Assembly: GCA_943736015.1 (NCBI GenBank)
Contig: OX031058.1
Coordinates: 15,401,001 to 15,465,000, forward strand
DNA length: 64,000 nt
Source of the DNA: Tridacna crocea
Lineage: Eukaryota; Mollusca; Bivalvia; Cardiida; Cardiidae
Reading direction: 5' to 3'
Both the position numbers and the translations under genes were made by a program. The notes below the pieces were generated by a model, which saw only the letters and a program-made list of their open reading frames with translations, did no database searches and was not told the origin of the DNA. Shown here in pieces: positions 19,201-26,984 of this stretch (its first letter is position 1; each line of letters opens with the position of its first letter).

Positions 19201-20512
19201 ACATGAACCACAACTCTGCCACTTTTATTTTTGAGTTATTGCCCTTGTTAATTTTCACTTTGAATTTTTGTCCAGGCCATAACTTCCAAACTATAAAAGG
19301 TATCAACTTGAAACTACATACAATGATAGAACACATTATGGAGAAGTGCATTGCACATGAACCATAACTCTGCCACCGTTAATTTTTGTCCAGGCCGTAA
19401 CTTCTAAACTATGAAAGCTATTAAGTTGGAACTTCATACACTGACAGAACCCATTATGGAGAAGTGCATTGTACATGAACCATAACTCTGCCACTTTTAT
19501 TTTTTTGAGTTATTGCCCTTTGTTAATTTTCACTTTGAATTTATGTCCAGGCCATAACTTCCAAACTGTAAAAGCTATTAACTTGAAACTTCAGACACTG
19601 ATAGAACCCATTATGGAGAAGGGCAATGCACATGAATCATAACTCTGCCATCTTTATTGTTTGAGTTATTGCCATTTGTTAATTTTCAGGTTGAATTTTT
19701 GTAAAGACCATAACTTCTAAACTTCAAAATCCATCATCTGGAAACTTCAAAGACTAATAGGACACATTATGAACAAGTGGATTTTGAATTTTTGTCTGGG
19801 CCATAATTTCTAAAAGATAAAAGATATGATCTGGGACCTTCAAAGACTGAAAGAACACCTTATGGATAAGAGCAATTCACAAAATTTGTAACTTTGCCAC
19901 CCTTATTTTTTTAGTTACTGCCCTTTAATATTTTTCACATATCATGGAGAATAACTGCTCTTCATTCATGGCCTATCCATCAATGCAACTCATTTCTCTG
20001 ACAAGCCCCTTCGGGTGTATATGCACCGCTCTGCAAAGCTCTTGTTCAACAATGTTACAAAACAGTCGTCTCTTTCAAGGCTGTTTTAAACTCGGAATAG
20101 TGTGGTAAATTATTAACTGCTTATGAGACAAAATATTCTTGTTGGAGTTGAGCTGAGTTTCTTAGAATCAAGCAGCAATGATAGTTTTAGATCAGCCACA
20201 GGCAAAGTCTTTCTTCAATTTAAAAAAAACATGGATTTTGATGGGATAGTTTTGGTAATGAGTAACATTATCTCTGATTGGTCAGACTGAAAATTAAGTG
20301 ACTTTCAAGTTCTAAGTTAACAGATAAGAAACGAAGATATGACAGCAAAGCAGGTACATGTAGTTACCAATATTTTTTATGGTTGATGTTATCTTATCTT
20401 TTTCTTTTTTCCAGTGCCAAACTATGTTGCCCCTCCACCTCCGACACAACATGAAGCACAGTTTGCAGATGATTATGTCAACCTAAGGAAAAAGGGCAAA
20501 AATCCACTTTGA
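4172..20512 (+). CDS. Single-pass receptor with tyrosine-motif docking tail (3' eight exons)
   Basis: Eight exons (4172-4270, 6713-6734, 10459-10571, 10974-10995, 12583-12675, 17318-17626, 18305-18363, 20415-20512) all have AG acceptors and GT donors. They join without a frame break into 270 residues ending in TGA. Residues about 5-27 (LVIGLAVGASVICV onward) form a transmembrane helix, followed by the basic stop-transfer RIKFRGKKK. The tail of about 240 residues has YENA, YENT, YANV, YSNT, YANV and YVNL (pYxN, Grb2 SH2 type), YLDM and YMDM (pYxxM, PI3K p85 type), and YVAP (pYxxP, Crk type) in a PPPP context. No kinase domain is present, so a partner kinase would phosphorylate it. Draper/MEGF10-like engulfment receptors have comparable tails, but the ectodomain is off window, so the family is unassigned. 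Introns are large and full of MITEs and HLE elements. Confidence 0.85.
4281..4695 (+). mobile_element. Family H fold-back element, copy 1
   Basis: Alignable from TTATTTCATGCTTTC to CCTCTATGTAT with the copy at 7062-7530. The inner palindrome is partly lost (one arm near 4568, the other to 4665). It begins about 10 bp after the exon 1 donor. Confidence 0.7.
4792..4852 (+). repeat. GAT/GGT trinucleotide microsatellite
   Basis: Interrupted GATGGTGGTGATGATGAT-type repeat. It creates the spurious His-rich antisense frame at 4738-4920. Confidence 0.85.
5052..5282 (+). mobile_element. TTAA MITE copy, degenerate
   Basis: CAACTCTTTATCAGATAACAAAA start, core GGGAAAAGGAGCAAAAACTGG with an imperfect second arm, end GTAAAGAGTT. 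Confidence 0.7.
5283..5726. other. Intron 1 stretch without recognised features
   Basis: AT-rich intronic sequence; no exon, array or palindrome seen. Confidence 0.5.
5727..6259. mobile_element. Non-autonomous TIR element, possibly PIF/Harbinger-like
   Basis: CCTTTGTCACACCAAACT near 5729 and AGTTTAGTGTGACAGGGG near 6239 are inverted with two or three mismatches. A TAA on both sides could be a 3-bp target duplication. There is no transposase frame. Confidence 0.5.
6491..6684 (+). mobile_element. TTAA MITE copy, degenerate core
   Basis: CTAACGCTTTACCAGACAAC to GGTAAAGAGTAAA. The loop is altered (GCCCTTTATGGGC). It ends 28 nt before the 22-nt exon 2. Confidence 0.7.
6713..6734 (+). CDS. Receptor-tail gene, 22-nt microexon encoding GKKKIPR
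   Basis: TTTTATTTTGCAG acceptor, GTAAGTG donor. Phase 1 in, phase 2 out; it joins the transmembrane exon and the next exon in one frame and extends the basic juxtamembrane segment. Confidence 0.75.
6753..6981 (+). mobile_element. TTAA MITE, full 229-bp copy
   Basis: TTAACCCTTTAC (6753) to GTAAAGGGTTAA (6981). The hairpin core GAGAAAATGCTGG/CCAGCATTTTCTC is intact. It starts 18 nt after exon 2. Confidence 0.9.
7062..7530 (+). mobile_element. Family H fold-back element, copy 2
   Basis: The second copy of the unit at 4281-4695. Its right part (7380-7507) is a near-perfect palindrome centred on GGCTGTGCC, arms about 60 nt, starting CAGTGAAAGATC and ending GATCTTTCACCG. Confidence 0.75.
7734..7937 (+). 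mobile_element. TTAA MITE truncated by HLE-A
   Basis: Starts TTAACCCTTTCCC and has both hairpin arms. The right arm stops at GAGTCCAAA, where an HLE-A unit (CATGGCTCTGGTG) takes over. Confidence 0.75.
7938..8556 (+). mobile_element. HLE-A copy 1 (5' truncated)
   Basis: About three degraded array units, then the 3' end: ATTCAGGTGAGTGATC, hairpin CAGGGCCATCTTGGTC, CTTGTTT. Confidence 0.75.
8557..8940. other. Intron stretch without recognised features
   Basis: No exon, palindrome or array seen between HLE-A copy 1 and the next MITE fragment. Confidence 0.45.
8941..9034 (+). mobile_element. TTAA MITE fragment (right half)
   Basis: ATGCTGGTAACTAGCACTTTC core remnant to TTTTTTGGTAACAG. Confidence 0.55.
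9172..9833 (+). mobile_element. HLE-A copy 2 (complete, short)
   Basis: 5' AGCTCACCTGAGCACAG, GGATCACCCGGTGTCC, GTCGTC; about three units of the GGCTCTGGTGAATGGGGGC array; 3' ATTCAGGTGAGCGATC, perfect hairpin GGGCCATCTTGGCCC, TCTTGTTT. Both ends are present in only 660 bp. Confidence 0.85.
10002..10228 (+). mobile_element. TTAA MITE, full copy (reverse orientation)
   Basis: TTAACCCTTACCGCACAATG to GTAGTAGGTTAA. The outer arms are swapped relative to the 6753 copy, showing insertion in the opposite orientation. Confidence 0.85.
10459..10571 (+). CDS. Receptor-tail gene, YENA exon
   Basis: ACATTTCAG acceptor; donor G/GTATAA, weaker than consensus. It encodes LPKVEVNDIFARDNDV, then EDYENAHL and HIEIY, whose next codons come from the following exon to make YENT. 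113 nt, phase 2 in, phase 1 out. Confidence 0.85.
10575..10792 (+). mobile_element. TTAA MITE copy, left arm degenerate
   Basis: Perfect inner hairpin GAAAATGCTGGCTACCAGC; right end GTAAAGGGTTAA (10789-10792). It starts only a few bases after the exon donor. Confidence 0.75.
10974..10995 (+). CDS. Receptor-tail gene, second 22-nt microexon (ENTTAKL)
   Basis: TTTTTTATATTTCAG acceptor; AAG/GTATAC donor. It completes the YENT motif started by the upstream exon. Phase 1 in, phase 2 out, like the other microexon. Confidence 0.75.
11040..11133 (+). repeat. CT/TCTG-rich microsatellite
   Basis: Interrupted CTCT, CTGT and GTCTAT repeats in intron 4. Confidence 0.8.
11255..11432 (+). mobile_element. 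TTAA MITE copy with shortened hairpin
   Basis: AAACATTGTGGATAAAGGAG, then a collapsed loop GAAAATGCATTTTC; right arm ends TTTGCTCAA. Confidence 0.55.
11428..11658 (+). mobile_element. TTAA MITE, near-full copy
   Basis: TCAACTCCTTACTAAATGCC to GTAGGAAAGAATTAA. It directly abuts the preceding copy, sharing the TCAA. Confidence 0.8.
11871..12100 (+). mobile_element. TTAA MITE, full copy (reverse orientation)
   Basis: TTCACCCTTTACCACACAATG to GTGGTAAAAGGTTAA, intact hairpin; the left target base is mutated. Confidence 0.85.
12296..12524 (+). mobile_element. TTAA MITE, full 229-bp copy
   Basis: TTAACTCATTACCAAACAAC to GTGGTAATGGGTTAA with a perfect core. The paired changes TCATTACC/GGTAATGG at the two ends are shared with the copy at 58214, marking a subfamily. 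Confidence 0.9.
12583..12675 (+). CDS. Receptor-tail gene, YANV exon 1
   Basis: TTGATGTTTCAG acceptor; GGAAG/GTAAAA donor. It encodes SSSHGFSNRKQENNYANVTQ and a short Ser/Gly segment. 93 nt, phase 2 in, phase 2 out. Confidence 0.85.
12819..14600 (+). mobile_element. HLE-B copy 2, complete (1.78 kb)
   Basis: 5' AGCTCACCTGAGCACGAAG, GTCCGTCGTCCGTCGTGC; about nine units of about 167 bp keyed by TTCATATGATGTCCCTGGGG (about 13163, 13331, 13499, 13668, 13835 and on); 3' CTCAGGTGAGCAATATAG, perfect hairpin GGACCATCATGGTCC, TCTTGTTT. Several later units are shortened. Confidence 0.85.
14853..15875 (+). mobile_element. HLE-C copy 1, complete
   Basis: 5' AGCTCTACTGGC, local hairpin TGGCTTTCAGCCA, GTCCGTC-rich tract; about five units of about 155 bp keyed by TTGTTTACGCGATAAAGTC; 3' GCCAGTAGAGCGATAT, hairpin AGGCCCTTCAGGGCCT, TCTAGTT. 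Located in intron 5. Confidence 0.85.
16172..16973 (+). mobile_element. HLE-C copy 2, complete
   Basis: 5' AGCTCTACTGGCTAAAAGCC; the GTCC tract is short; four units; 3' CCAGTAGAGCATATTC, hairpin GGCCCTTCAGGGC, TTTCTAGTT. It lies 300 bp after copy 1 in the same orientation. Confidence 0.85.
17071..17299 (+). mobile_element. TTAA MITE, full 229-bp copy (reverse), next to exon 6
   Basis: TTAACTCTATACCACACAATC to GTTTGGTAATGAGTTAA. The hairpin is intact. Its right TTAA is 18 nt before exon 6, so the acceptor region is almost wholly MITE-flanked. Confidence 0.9.
17318..17626 (+). CDS. Receptor-tail gene, largest exon (YSNT, YANV, YLDM)
   Basis: TTCTCTTATAG acceptor; CATGG/GTAAGC donor; 309 nt. 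It encodes KEATISDDTAIYSNT, EKHYANVQPVEVEEDDYLDM, then a basic Ser/Lys-rich tail ending KKLQESH. The acidic EVEEDD before YLDM suits tyrosine-kinase recognition. Phase 2 in, phase 2 out. Confidence 0.9.
17635..17782 (+). mobile_element. TTAA MITE left half, 8 nt after exon 6
   Basis: TTAACCCTTTACCAAACAAC begins just past the donor GTAAGC. The copy stops in the hairpin (TTAGTTACC) and is followed by unrelated sequence. Confidence 0.75.
17858..18086 (+). mobile_element. TTAA MITE, full 229-bp copy
   Basis: TTAACTCTTTCCCAAAAAG to GGTAAAGAGTTGA; the right target is mutated to TTGA. Confidence 0.85.
18163..18294 (+). mobile_element. Internally deleted TTAA MITE (132 bp) abutting exon 7
   Basis: TTAACCCTTTACCAAG to GGTAAAGAGTTAA. 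The loop and one hairpin arm are deleted, so both outer arms are of the same type. Only ten bases (TATTTTACAG) separate it from exon 7. Confidence 0.85.
18305..18363 (+). CDS. Receptor-tail gene, YMDM exon
   Basis: ATTTTACAG acceptor; AGTG/GTAAGT donor; 59 nt. It encodes MLTEPLEIYMDMEAGNRES, a textbook YMxM p85-SH2 ligand of the IRS/CD28 type. Phase 2 in, phase 1 out. Confidence 0.85.
18385..18530 (+). mobile_element. TTAA MITE fragment, degenerate
   Basis: CTTTACCAGACGAGATTATTTC, then GGAAAAAGGAGAAAATGCTCG; right arm decayed. Confidence 0.55.
18532..18728 (+). mobile_element. TTAA MITE copy (reverse), slightly shortened
   Basis: TTAACCCTTTGCCGAACAATC to GTTTGGCTAATAGTTAA. Confidence 0.8.
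18725..20116 (+). mobile_element. TTAA MITE split by HLE-E
   Basis: The left half runs from TTAACTCTTTAAATTAC to CATTTTCTCCTTTT (18891). The right half resumes at CAACAATGTTACAAAACAG (20047) and ends GTGGTAAATTATTAA (20116). Together the parts make one copy. Confidence 0.8.
18892..20046 (+). mobile_element. HLE-E, complete (1.15 kb) inside a MITE
   Basis: 5' TATAAGCCCAAAGGGTCG and GTCCATCCGTCCG; about six units of about 150 bp keyed by TTTTTGTCCAGGCCATAAC; 3' CAAGCCCCTTCGGGTG, small hairpin GCACCGCTCTGC, AGCTCTTGTT. The insertion split a T-run in the MITE hairpin. Confidence 0.8.
20415..20512 (+). CDS. Receptor-tail gene, last exon (YVAP, YVNL, stop)
   Basis: Strong acceptor TTTTTCTTTTTTCCAG; 98 nt ending in TGA at 20510-20512. 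It encodes VPNYVAPPPPTQHEAQF, then ADDYVNLRKKGKNPL. YVNL matches the Grb2 pYVN ligand; PPPP may bind SH3 or WW domains. The 3' UTR runs into a Tc1-like element 31 bases later. Confidence 0.9.
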
Positions 20513-20543
20513 AAAGTGGCTCTAGTATTTATTCAACTCTTTA

Positions 20544-21916
20544 CAGTTTGCCCTACTTTCTAAACCAATGAAAACGCCGGATTTCGTTCAAAACTGCTCG
20601 ATTTAATTCCATACAGACTCAATATGTTGCAATATGTGACCACTTAATCATTAAATGGTTGACCTATATACAGTTGTATCCCGGTTAACGAGAAGCTCCG
20701 CCCACAGTATTTTAGCTGGTCTTTGTAGAGTAAATACCAATCTAATGCATACGCTGTAGTAAATGAGGCGGGGACTATTCCAAGTAATTGCATCATCGCC
20801 AAAAAAGTGACGTAATTTCCACGTGAATATCGGGACTGAACAACTCGTACTTGACCACGTGGTATTTAACCCTTGACCAAATAACTTCTGGTTTTAACGA
20901 CCCTGGTAAGGAAGTCTTTACCAAGCTGGGTTTTGGCTTGCGTCCAATTTGAAACCGTTTGCAGACAACAACTTGGTACTTACACAAATTAAAGGATTTG
21001 TCTGTGGAAAGAAAAAAAGAAACATAGCAGGAAAGGAGAAAATGCTCCTTACAACAATTTCTCCTCTACTCCCAATGTTTCCACGCGCCTTCTGCCTTAG
21101 GGCAGTAAAAAAGAGGGCTTATCTGGTATGAAACAGATCCTGGACAGTGAGCCACTTTAGAGGGACATCGGTGTTTATTGTACACAGTTGTGTTAGCGAG
21201 ACATCGCCTGTGTCGGGGAAAATAAATTCTTTATAAAGTTCCTCGTCTTCAACCGGTTCATAGCATGCATCCATTGCTTAATCTATCGCTTCAAAGAGCA
21301 TGAAATTCGGTAGACTGGTTACCGCCCCTGATACTACTACGTGTATACACGGTATACGACGGTGGCCAGTTCAGAAATTCGGCCGATTCCGTACCTACAT
21401 CTCGTCCGTATAACGGACGCTTACATTTGAAGTGCGAGTCACGTGATCTTAAATATGGCTATCTGTCGGTTAAAACTTCAATCGGAATTGATTAAAAACT
21501 AATGTAGATCGACGAACTGTTTGTCGCCTGAAATGTGTGGTTCGAAAGATTTCGATAGAAAATTAAAACCCAAGTTTTCTTTTGGAAGAGGAGCCTGACA
21601 ATTTTCAGAACGGTATACCGGCGTATTTCCGGGCGATGAATGTACCGATCTGCTGCATATCAATCCACTAAATACAGACGAGGGATATGATGGCTACCAT
21701 CACCCCTGATATGCCGAATGAGCCTGACTGCAGACAATTGTCCTGAAACTAGTTCAAGGACAGCCTAAATAATAGTTTTAACGCCGTACGACTCAAAACG
21801 CACGTTCGTACAACCGTCAATCAAAAGAGGCGTGTCGAACCGAGCTTTCTGTTGTTCTCGTATGGCTCTTTCCACCCATCCTTAGCTGTCAGTCAATTAG
21901 AAAGTAGGGCAAACTG
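20544..21916. mobile_element. Tc1/mariner-like non-autonomous element (1.37 kb)
   Basis: CAGTTTGCCCTACTTTCTAA at 20544 is exactly inverted at 21897-21916, with TA on both sides (20542-20543, 21917-21918). CAGT ends and TA targets are typical of Tc1/mariner. No transposase frame is visible. A MITE (20866-21133) is nested inside. AATAAA near 21219 could serve the receptor gene as a polyadenylation signal. Confidence 0.75.
20866..21133 (+). mobile_element. TTAA MITE copy, diverged, inside the Tc1-like element
   Basis: TTAACCCTTGACCAAATAAC to ATCTGGTATGAAAC; the core has extra A-rich bases. Confidence 0.7.
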
Positions 21917-22034
21917 TAAGTTAGTTATTGATCAATTTATTTCATTTGTATGAAACTAAATCGTCGGTCGGCTTCGCCTCCCTCCGATTTAATTTCATAC
22001 AAATGAAATATATGATCAATAACTTATACTTACC
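21917..22034. repeat. Fold-back hairpin, arms about 45 nt
   Basis: TTATTGATCAATTTATTTC onward pairs with its inverted copy ending ATGATCAATAA. The loop, about 20 nt, is GC-rich (GGTCGGCTTCGCC). It adjoins the end of the Tc1-like element. Confidence 0.75.
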
Positions 22035-22254
22035 AGACAATAATATTTTAGACTTGTCCAAAATGAAAGCATTAGCAGACAATATTAAATAAATATGACT
22101 CAAAAATTGAAACTTGACTTTAGAAGAGTAGAAAACATTGTGGGACAAGGAGAAAATGCTGGTTACCAGCATATTTTTTCCATTTCCCATAATGTTTTCA
22201 GAAGGCTTCCTCATCTGGGTTGTAAAAACCAGGAATTGTTTGGTAAAGGGTTAA
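22024..22254 (+). mobile_element. TTAA MITE, near-full copy
   Basis: CTTATACTTACCAGACAAT to TTTGGTAAAGGGTTAA. Confidence 0.8.
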
Positions 22255-22480
22255 GAGACATTTACATAGAAACTTCTAGGGAACTTTTTCTTGTACAGAC
22301 ATAATTTGTAACTTTGTAACTTCATTATTTTTTTCCCGCCAAAGGCAAAGGGATATATACTGTTTGTGCCATCTGCTTTGTTTGTGCAGACGATTTCTAA
22401 AATTCTTGCTAAAAGCTGATGAAACGTAAATACATGTGTTCCTTCTGATAGTTCCATATAATGATAGTCTGCCTATATGA

Positions 22481-24014
22481 TTATAGCTTACCTGTGCACA
22501 GCATGCTCGAGGGGAGCTTTTAGAATAACCAAGTGTCCATCGTGCGCCGTGCATCATCAGTCGTCAACAATTCTTTAAACATCAACTCATCCTCCTAAAC
22601 TACTGAGCCAATTTGGACCAAACTTGGGTGGAATATTGCTTGGAAGGTCCTCTTTAAATATTGTTCACAGAATTTGATTCCATCAAAAACTCTGGTTGCC
22701 ATGGCAACCAAATGGAATTTTCCAGGAAATTATTTAAATAATCTTCTTCTCTGAAACCGCTGGTCAGATTTTGTAATAATTTCACAGAGATGTTCCTTGG
22801 ATGACCCCTTTCAAAATTTGTTTGGGAAATTTTGATCCCACAAGAAACATGGCTCTGATGAATGGGGGCTACTTACACTATACAGAAATGAAGTAATTCT
22901 TAAAAATTGTTCTTCTCTGAAACCGCGGGTTTGACTTTGTAATAATTTCACAGAGATGTTCTATGAGTGACCCTTTTCCAAAATTGTGAAATTTTGATCC
23001 ATCCTGAAACATTGCTCGGGTGAATTAGGAATACTTGCACTATACAGAAATGTAGAAATTGTTAAACATTCTTCTTCCCTGGAAGTGCTGATCAGATTTT
23101 GAAATAATTTCACAGAGATGTTCCTTGTGTGACCCTTTTTAAAAGGTGTTTGCTAAATTTTGATCCCTCAAGAAATATGACTCTGGTGAATGGGGACTAA
23201 TTGCACTATACGGAAATGAAAAAAGTCTCCAAAGATCTTCTCTGAAACGGCTGGTCAGATTGTGAAATTATTTCTTGGGTGACCCTTTTTGCAAATTTTT
23301 GAGAAATTCTGATCCATCAAGAAAATGGCTCTGATGCCTGTGGGCTACTTACATACTTACACTATATGGATGTGAAGAAATTCTTTAAAATTCTTCTCCT
23401 CTGAAACCGCTGGTCAGATTTTGAAATTACAAGTATTTCACTGAAATGTTCCTAGGGTGACCCTTTTCAAAAGTTGTTAGGGAAATTTGTATCCGGCACA
23501 AAAAACCAGCCAATTTTTGGCACCTGAAGAGGTATTTGTTGCACTATGTAAAGGAAATGAAGAGGAATTGCTTAATTCTACTTCTCTAGAACAGCTGGTC
23601 AGATTTTGAAATAATTTCACAGAAATGTTCCTAGGGTGGCCCTTTTAAAAAAACTGTAAAGGAAAATCTTATCCATTGAAAAGAGCTGCCAATTGTGGTA
23701 CTCTTGTTCGACTTAAGCTTTTAGTTACTATCAAGCATGTGCTCTTCTTCAAGATATTGTCCTTCGGAGATCTATTCCAAAAATTTATCTGCAGGATTCC
23801 GATTCATCAAAATCATTGCTGAGGTGATAATTGTAGGGGTGGTGACAGATGAACTTTTGAAATTTATTTGGCAAAATTATGATTTTGTTGCCAAAGTTTC
23901 AGAACCTCAGAAAAAATGATTGTGTTTCCAAAGTTTCATTACCTCAAAGAAAAGAAATTCAGGTCCTCTAAAAAATTCAGGTGAGTGATCCAGGGCCATC
24001 TTGACTCTCTTGCT
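22481..24014 (+). mobile_element. HLE-A copy 3, complete; left arm of inverted duplication
   Basis: 5' AGCTTACCTGTGCACAGCATG, decayed; about seven array units; a unique insert about 23700-23900; 3' ATTCAGGTGAGTGATC, GGGCCATCTTGACTC, TCTTGCTT. The copy at 36792-38358 on the minus strand is its duplicate, including the unique insert. Confidence 0.8.
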
Positions 24015-24340
24015 TATTATTTAATGCCGCGTCATGGGAAAAAAGGGAGCTTGATATTTATTTCCATCATGGAACAGTGTCTCTTTAACTGCTCCACATG
24101 ATTTTATGGGACTTTACATCGTTTATCTTAAGTCACAGACAGTCATTAATTTTGTGTGTGTAATGAAATACTATGTCATGGAAAAAGGGGTTTAACTCAT
24201 AATTTCCTTTTGACCAATATCAAAAAAATGCCACATGTATATGCAAAATACCTCCTAATAAAAACTATGTTTCCATCAAAAAAGGTCTTCTTTGGCTGGG
24301 GATATTATTCCAGCAAAATAACTTGTGTTTTCTTTTATAT
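24015..24340. repeat. Unique spacer shared by both arms of the inverted duplication
   Basis: No gene seen. TCCACATGATTTTATG, ACTTTACATCGTTTATC and GTGTGTGTAATGAAATAC recur inverted at 36540-36790. Confidence 0.75.
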
Positions 24341-24492
24341 ACTGTGTACCAGACAACAAAATTTGATAAATGTCCATTTTGAAAGTATTGACAAATGACA
24401 AATCACATTGCTTGTGCCACATTTATTACATTCTTTGGAAATGCCTTCAAATTGGATCTGTCTAAAATTTTGTAATGGGGAAAAGGGGTTAA
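24340..24492 (+). mobile_element. TTAA MITE lacking its hairpin core
   Basis: Outer arms only: GTGTACCAGACAACAAAATTTG and TCTAAAATTTTGTAATGGGG to GGTTAA. The same deletion is present in the inverted copy at 36372-36527, so it predates the duplication. Confidence 0.7.
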
Positions 24493-25961
24493 GCATTGAG
24501 CGCTATCATTCTTGCATTGTGGGTGAACAAGTCATTGCGTGTTACATTTGGTGGCAGAGATGAGATGCATGACAGTGGAAATACTGGAGTTGCTTTTCCC
24601 TCATACATTCCCACTTGATTATCTCTTTACCAAACGACAAAATTTTCAATTGCCAAAATTCAAAGCATTTGCAGACGACACAATGAATGTGACTCAAAAA
24701 TTGATATTTGATCTGGGAAGGGTTGAAAATATTGTGGCAAAAGGAGAAAATGCTGGTTACCAGCATTTTTAGCTCACCTGAGCACAACGTGCTAAAGGGG
24801 AGCTTTTAGGATCACCCGGTGTCCGTCGTGCGTCGTCCGTCGGTCGTCGTCAACAATTCTTTAAACATCAACTCCTCCTAAACCGCTGGACCAATTTGAA
24901 CCAAACTTGGCTGGATTGTTCCTTGGGAGGTCCTCTTTAAAAATTGTTTGCAAAATTTGATTTCGTCAAAAACTCTGTTTGCCATGGCAATCAAATGGAA
25001 TTTTCAAAGAAATTCTTTAAAAATCTTCTTCTCTGAAACCGCTGGCCAGATTTTAAAATGATTTCACAGGGAAGTTCCTTGGGTGACCCTTTTCGAAAAG
25101 TGTTCGCGAAATTTTGATCTGTCAAGAAATATGGCTCTGGTGAATGGGGGCTACTTGCACTATTTACAGAAATGAAGAAATTCTTAAAAATTCTTCTTCT
25201 CTGAAACCACTGGCCAGATTTTAAAATACTTTCTCAGGGATGTTCTTTGGGTGACCCTTTTCAAAAATTGTTCGCTAAAATTTTGATATGTCAAGAAACA
25301 TGACTCTGGTGAATGGGGGCTACTTGCACTATACAGAAATGAAGAAATTCTTGAAATTCTTCTTCTCTGAAACGGCAGGTCAGAATAGATATTCCTTGGG
25401 TGACCCTTTTCAAAAATTGTTCGTGAAATTTTGATCCGTTAAGAAACATGGCTCTGGTGAATAGGGGCTACTCGCACTATATGGAAATGAAGACATTCTT
25501 GAAAATTCTTCTTCTCTGAAACCGCAGATCAGATTTTAGAATAATTTCACAGCAATGTTCCTTGGGTGACCCTTTTCAAAAATTGTTCGCGAAATTTCGA
25601 TCTGTCGAGAAACATGGCTCTGATGAATGGGGGCTACTTGCACTATATAGACATGAAGAAATTATTGAAGATTCTTCTTCTCTGAAACCACTGGCCACAT
25701 TTTAAATAATTTCACAGGGATGTTACTTGAATGACCCTTTTCAAAAATTGTTCGCTAAATTGTGATCCATCAAGAAACATGACTCTGGTGAATGGGGGCT
25801 ACTTGCACTGTACAGAAATGAAGAAATTCTTAAAAATTCTTCTTTTCTGAAACTGATGGTCAGTTTTTGAAATGACTTTAACAGGTGACCTTTTGAAAAT
25901 TGCTTTGCAAAATAATAATTTTGTTTCCAATGTTTCAATACCTCAAAATAAAAAATAAAAA

Positions 25962-25967
<6 letters not shown>

Positions 25968-26003
<36 letters not shown>
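25968..26003. repeat. (TA)n microsatellite, left of Penelope element
   Basis: Pure TA run after a poly-A; mirrored by the run at 27103-27138. Confidence 0.9.
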
Positions 26004-26005
<2 letters not shown>

Positions 26006-26037
26006 AAAGAGAAATGACACTACAAATAGTTTTTAAT

Positions 26038-26080
26038 GTGCCAACCGGTTTCGCTTTCGCTCATCAGGGCAACGCTTTAA
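26038..26080 (-). ncRNA. Minimal type I hammerhead ribozyme candidate (left repeat)
   Basis: The minus strand reads TTGCC-CTGATGA-GCGAAAGC-GAAACCGGTT-GGCA. This gives the conserved CUGAUGA and GAAA, a 2-bp stem II with GAAA loop, stem I UGCC/GGCA, and a self-complementary ACCGGU in place of stem III before the UH cleavage site. It is sense to the GIY-YIG frame, downstream of it. Confidence 0.6.
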
Positions 26081-26124
26081 TGAAACATTGTAACTAACGT
26101 CATTTTGACGTCATAGAACAACGG

Positions 26125-26802
26125 TTAAATACAGTTCAATTTTGGACGAAAAATGTTTATGAAATATTTTTCCTTTGATACTCTAGCTGAAACGTCGGTT
26201 GATTTGCATTTAAAAAATGGAAAAATTGAAAATTTTGGATCTGTTTTACAACAACTATCTAAATGAGAACTCAATGGTATTTGTCTTGTTGAAGGGTCCC
26301 TAATCTGTTGATTATGTATTGTAATTCTATTTCTAAGTTTATCGCCTGTTTGACCAATATAAAACTCTTGGCAGCCATTGCATACTAAAAGGTACAAACA
26401 GTTAGAAACTTTGCAATCCATATCTTCTTTAACAGTAAAAGTTTTATCCTTGATTTTGAATTCATTGCCTTCGATAATATGCTTACAGAGTCCACAGCGG
26501 GACTCATTGCATTTTTTCACAGAAGATTTTGAATTTTTATCTTTGAATTCTGATTTAATCAAAATCTGTTTAAGATTTGGAAGTTGTCTCTTACCTTTAA
26601 TTAATTTGGTATTACTTAGTATTTGTGACATTGTTTGATCATTTTCCAAAATTTCAAAATTATTCTTAATAATTCCAAATAACTCTCTGTTTTTAGGATT
26701 AAATGTCGAAATATATGCCATTATATTGTCATCATGTTTAACCTTTACCTGTAAGAGAGTATGTCTTGGAAGACAATAAGACAAATACCATTGAGTTCTC
26801 AT
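26125..26802 (-). pseudogene. Penelope-like GIY-YIG endonuclease fragment
   Basis: A 225-residue frame. After a junctional start come the TFNPKN segment found between RT and endonuclease in Penelope-like elements, a Cys-rich linker (CNESRCGLC), then the GIY-YIG domain: NCLYLLVCNGCQEFYIGQTG with the following R-x-R-x-x-H, and a C-terminal region ending RPKLNCI. The normal RT (several hundred residues) is missing, so the fragment cannot transpose on its own. About the first 10 residues are encoded by the inverted repeat and are unlikely to be native. Confidence 0.85.
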
Positions 26803-26984
26803 TTAGATAGTTGTTGTAAAACAGATCCAAAATTTTCAATTTTTCCATTTTTTAAATGCAAATCAACCGACGTTTCAGCTAGAGTATCAAAGGAAAAATA
26901 TTTCATAAACATTTTTCGTCCAAAATTGAACTGTATTTAACCGTTGTTCTATGACGTCAAAATGACGTTAGTTACAATGTTTCA

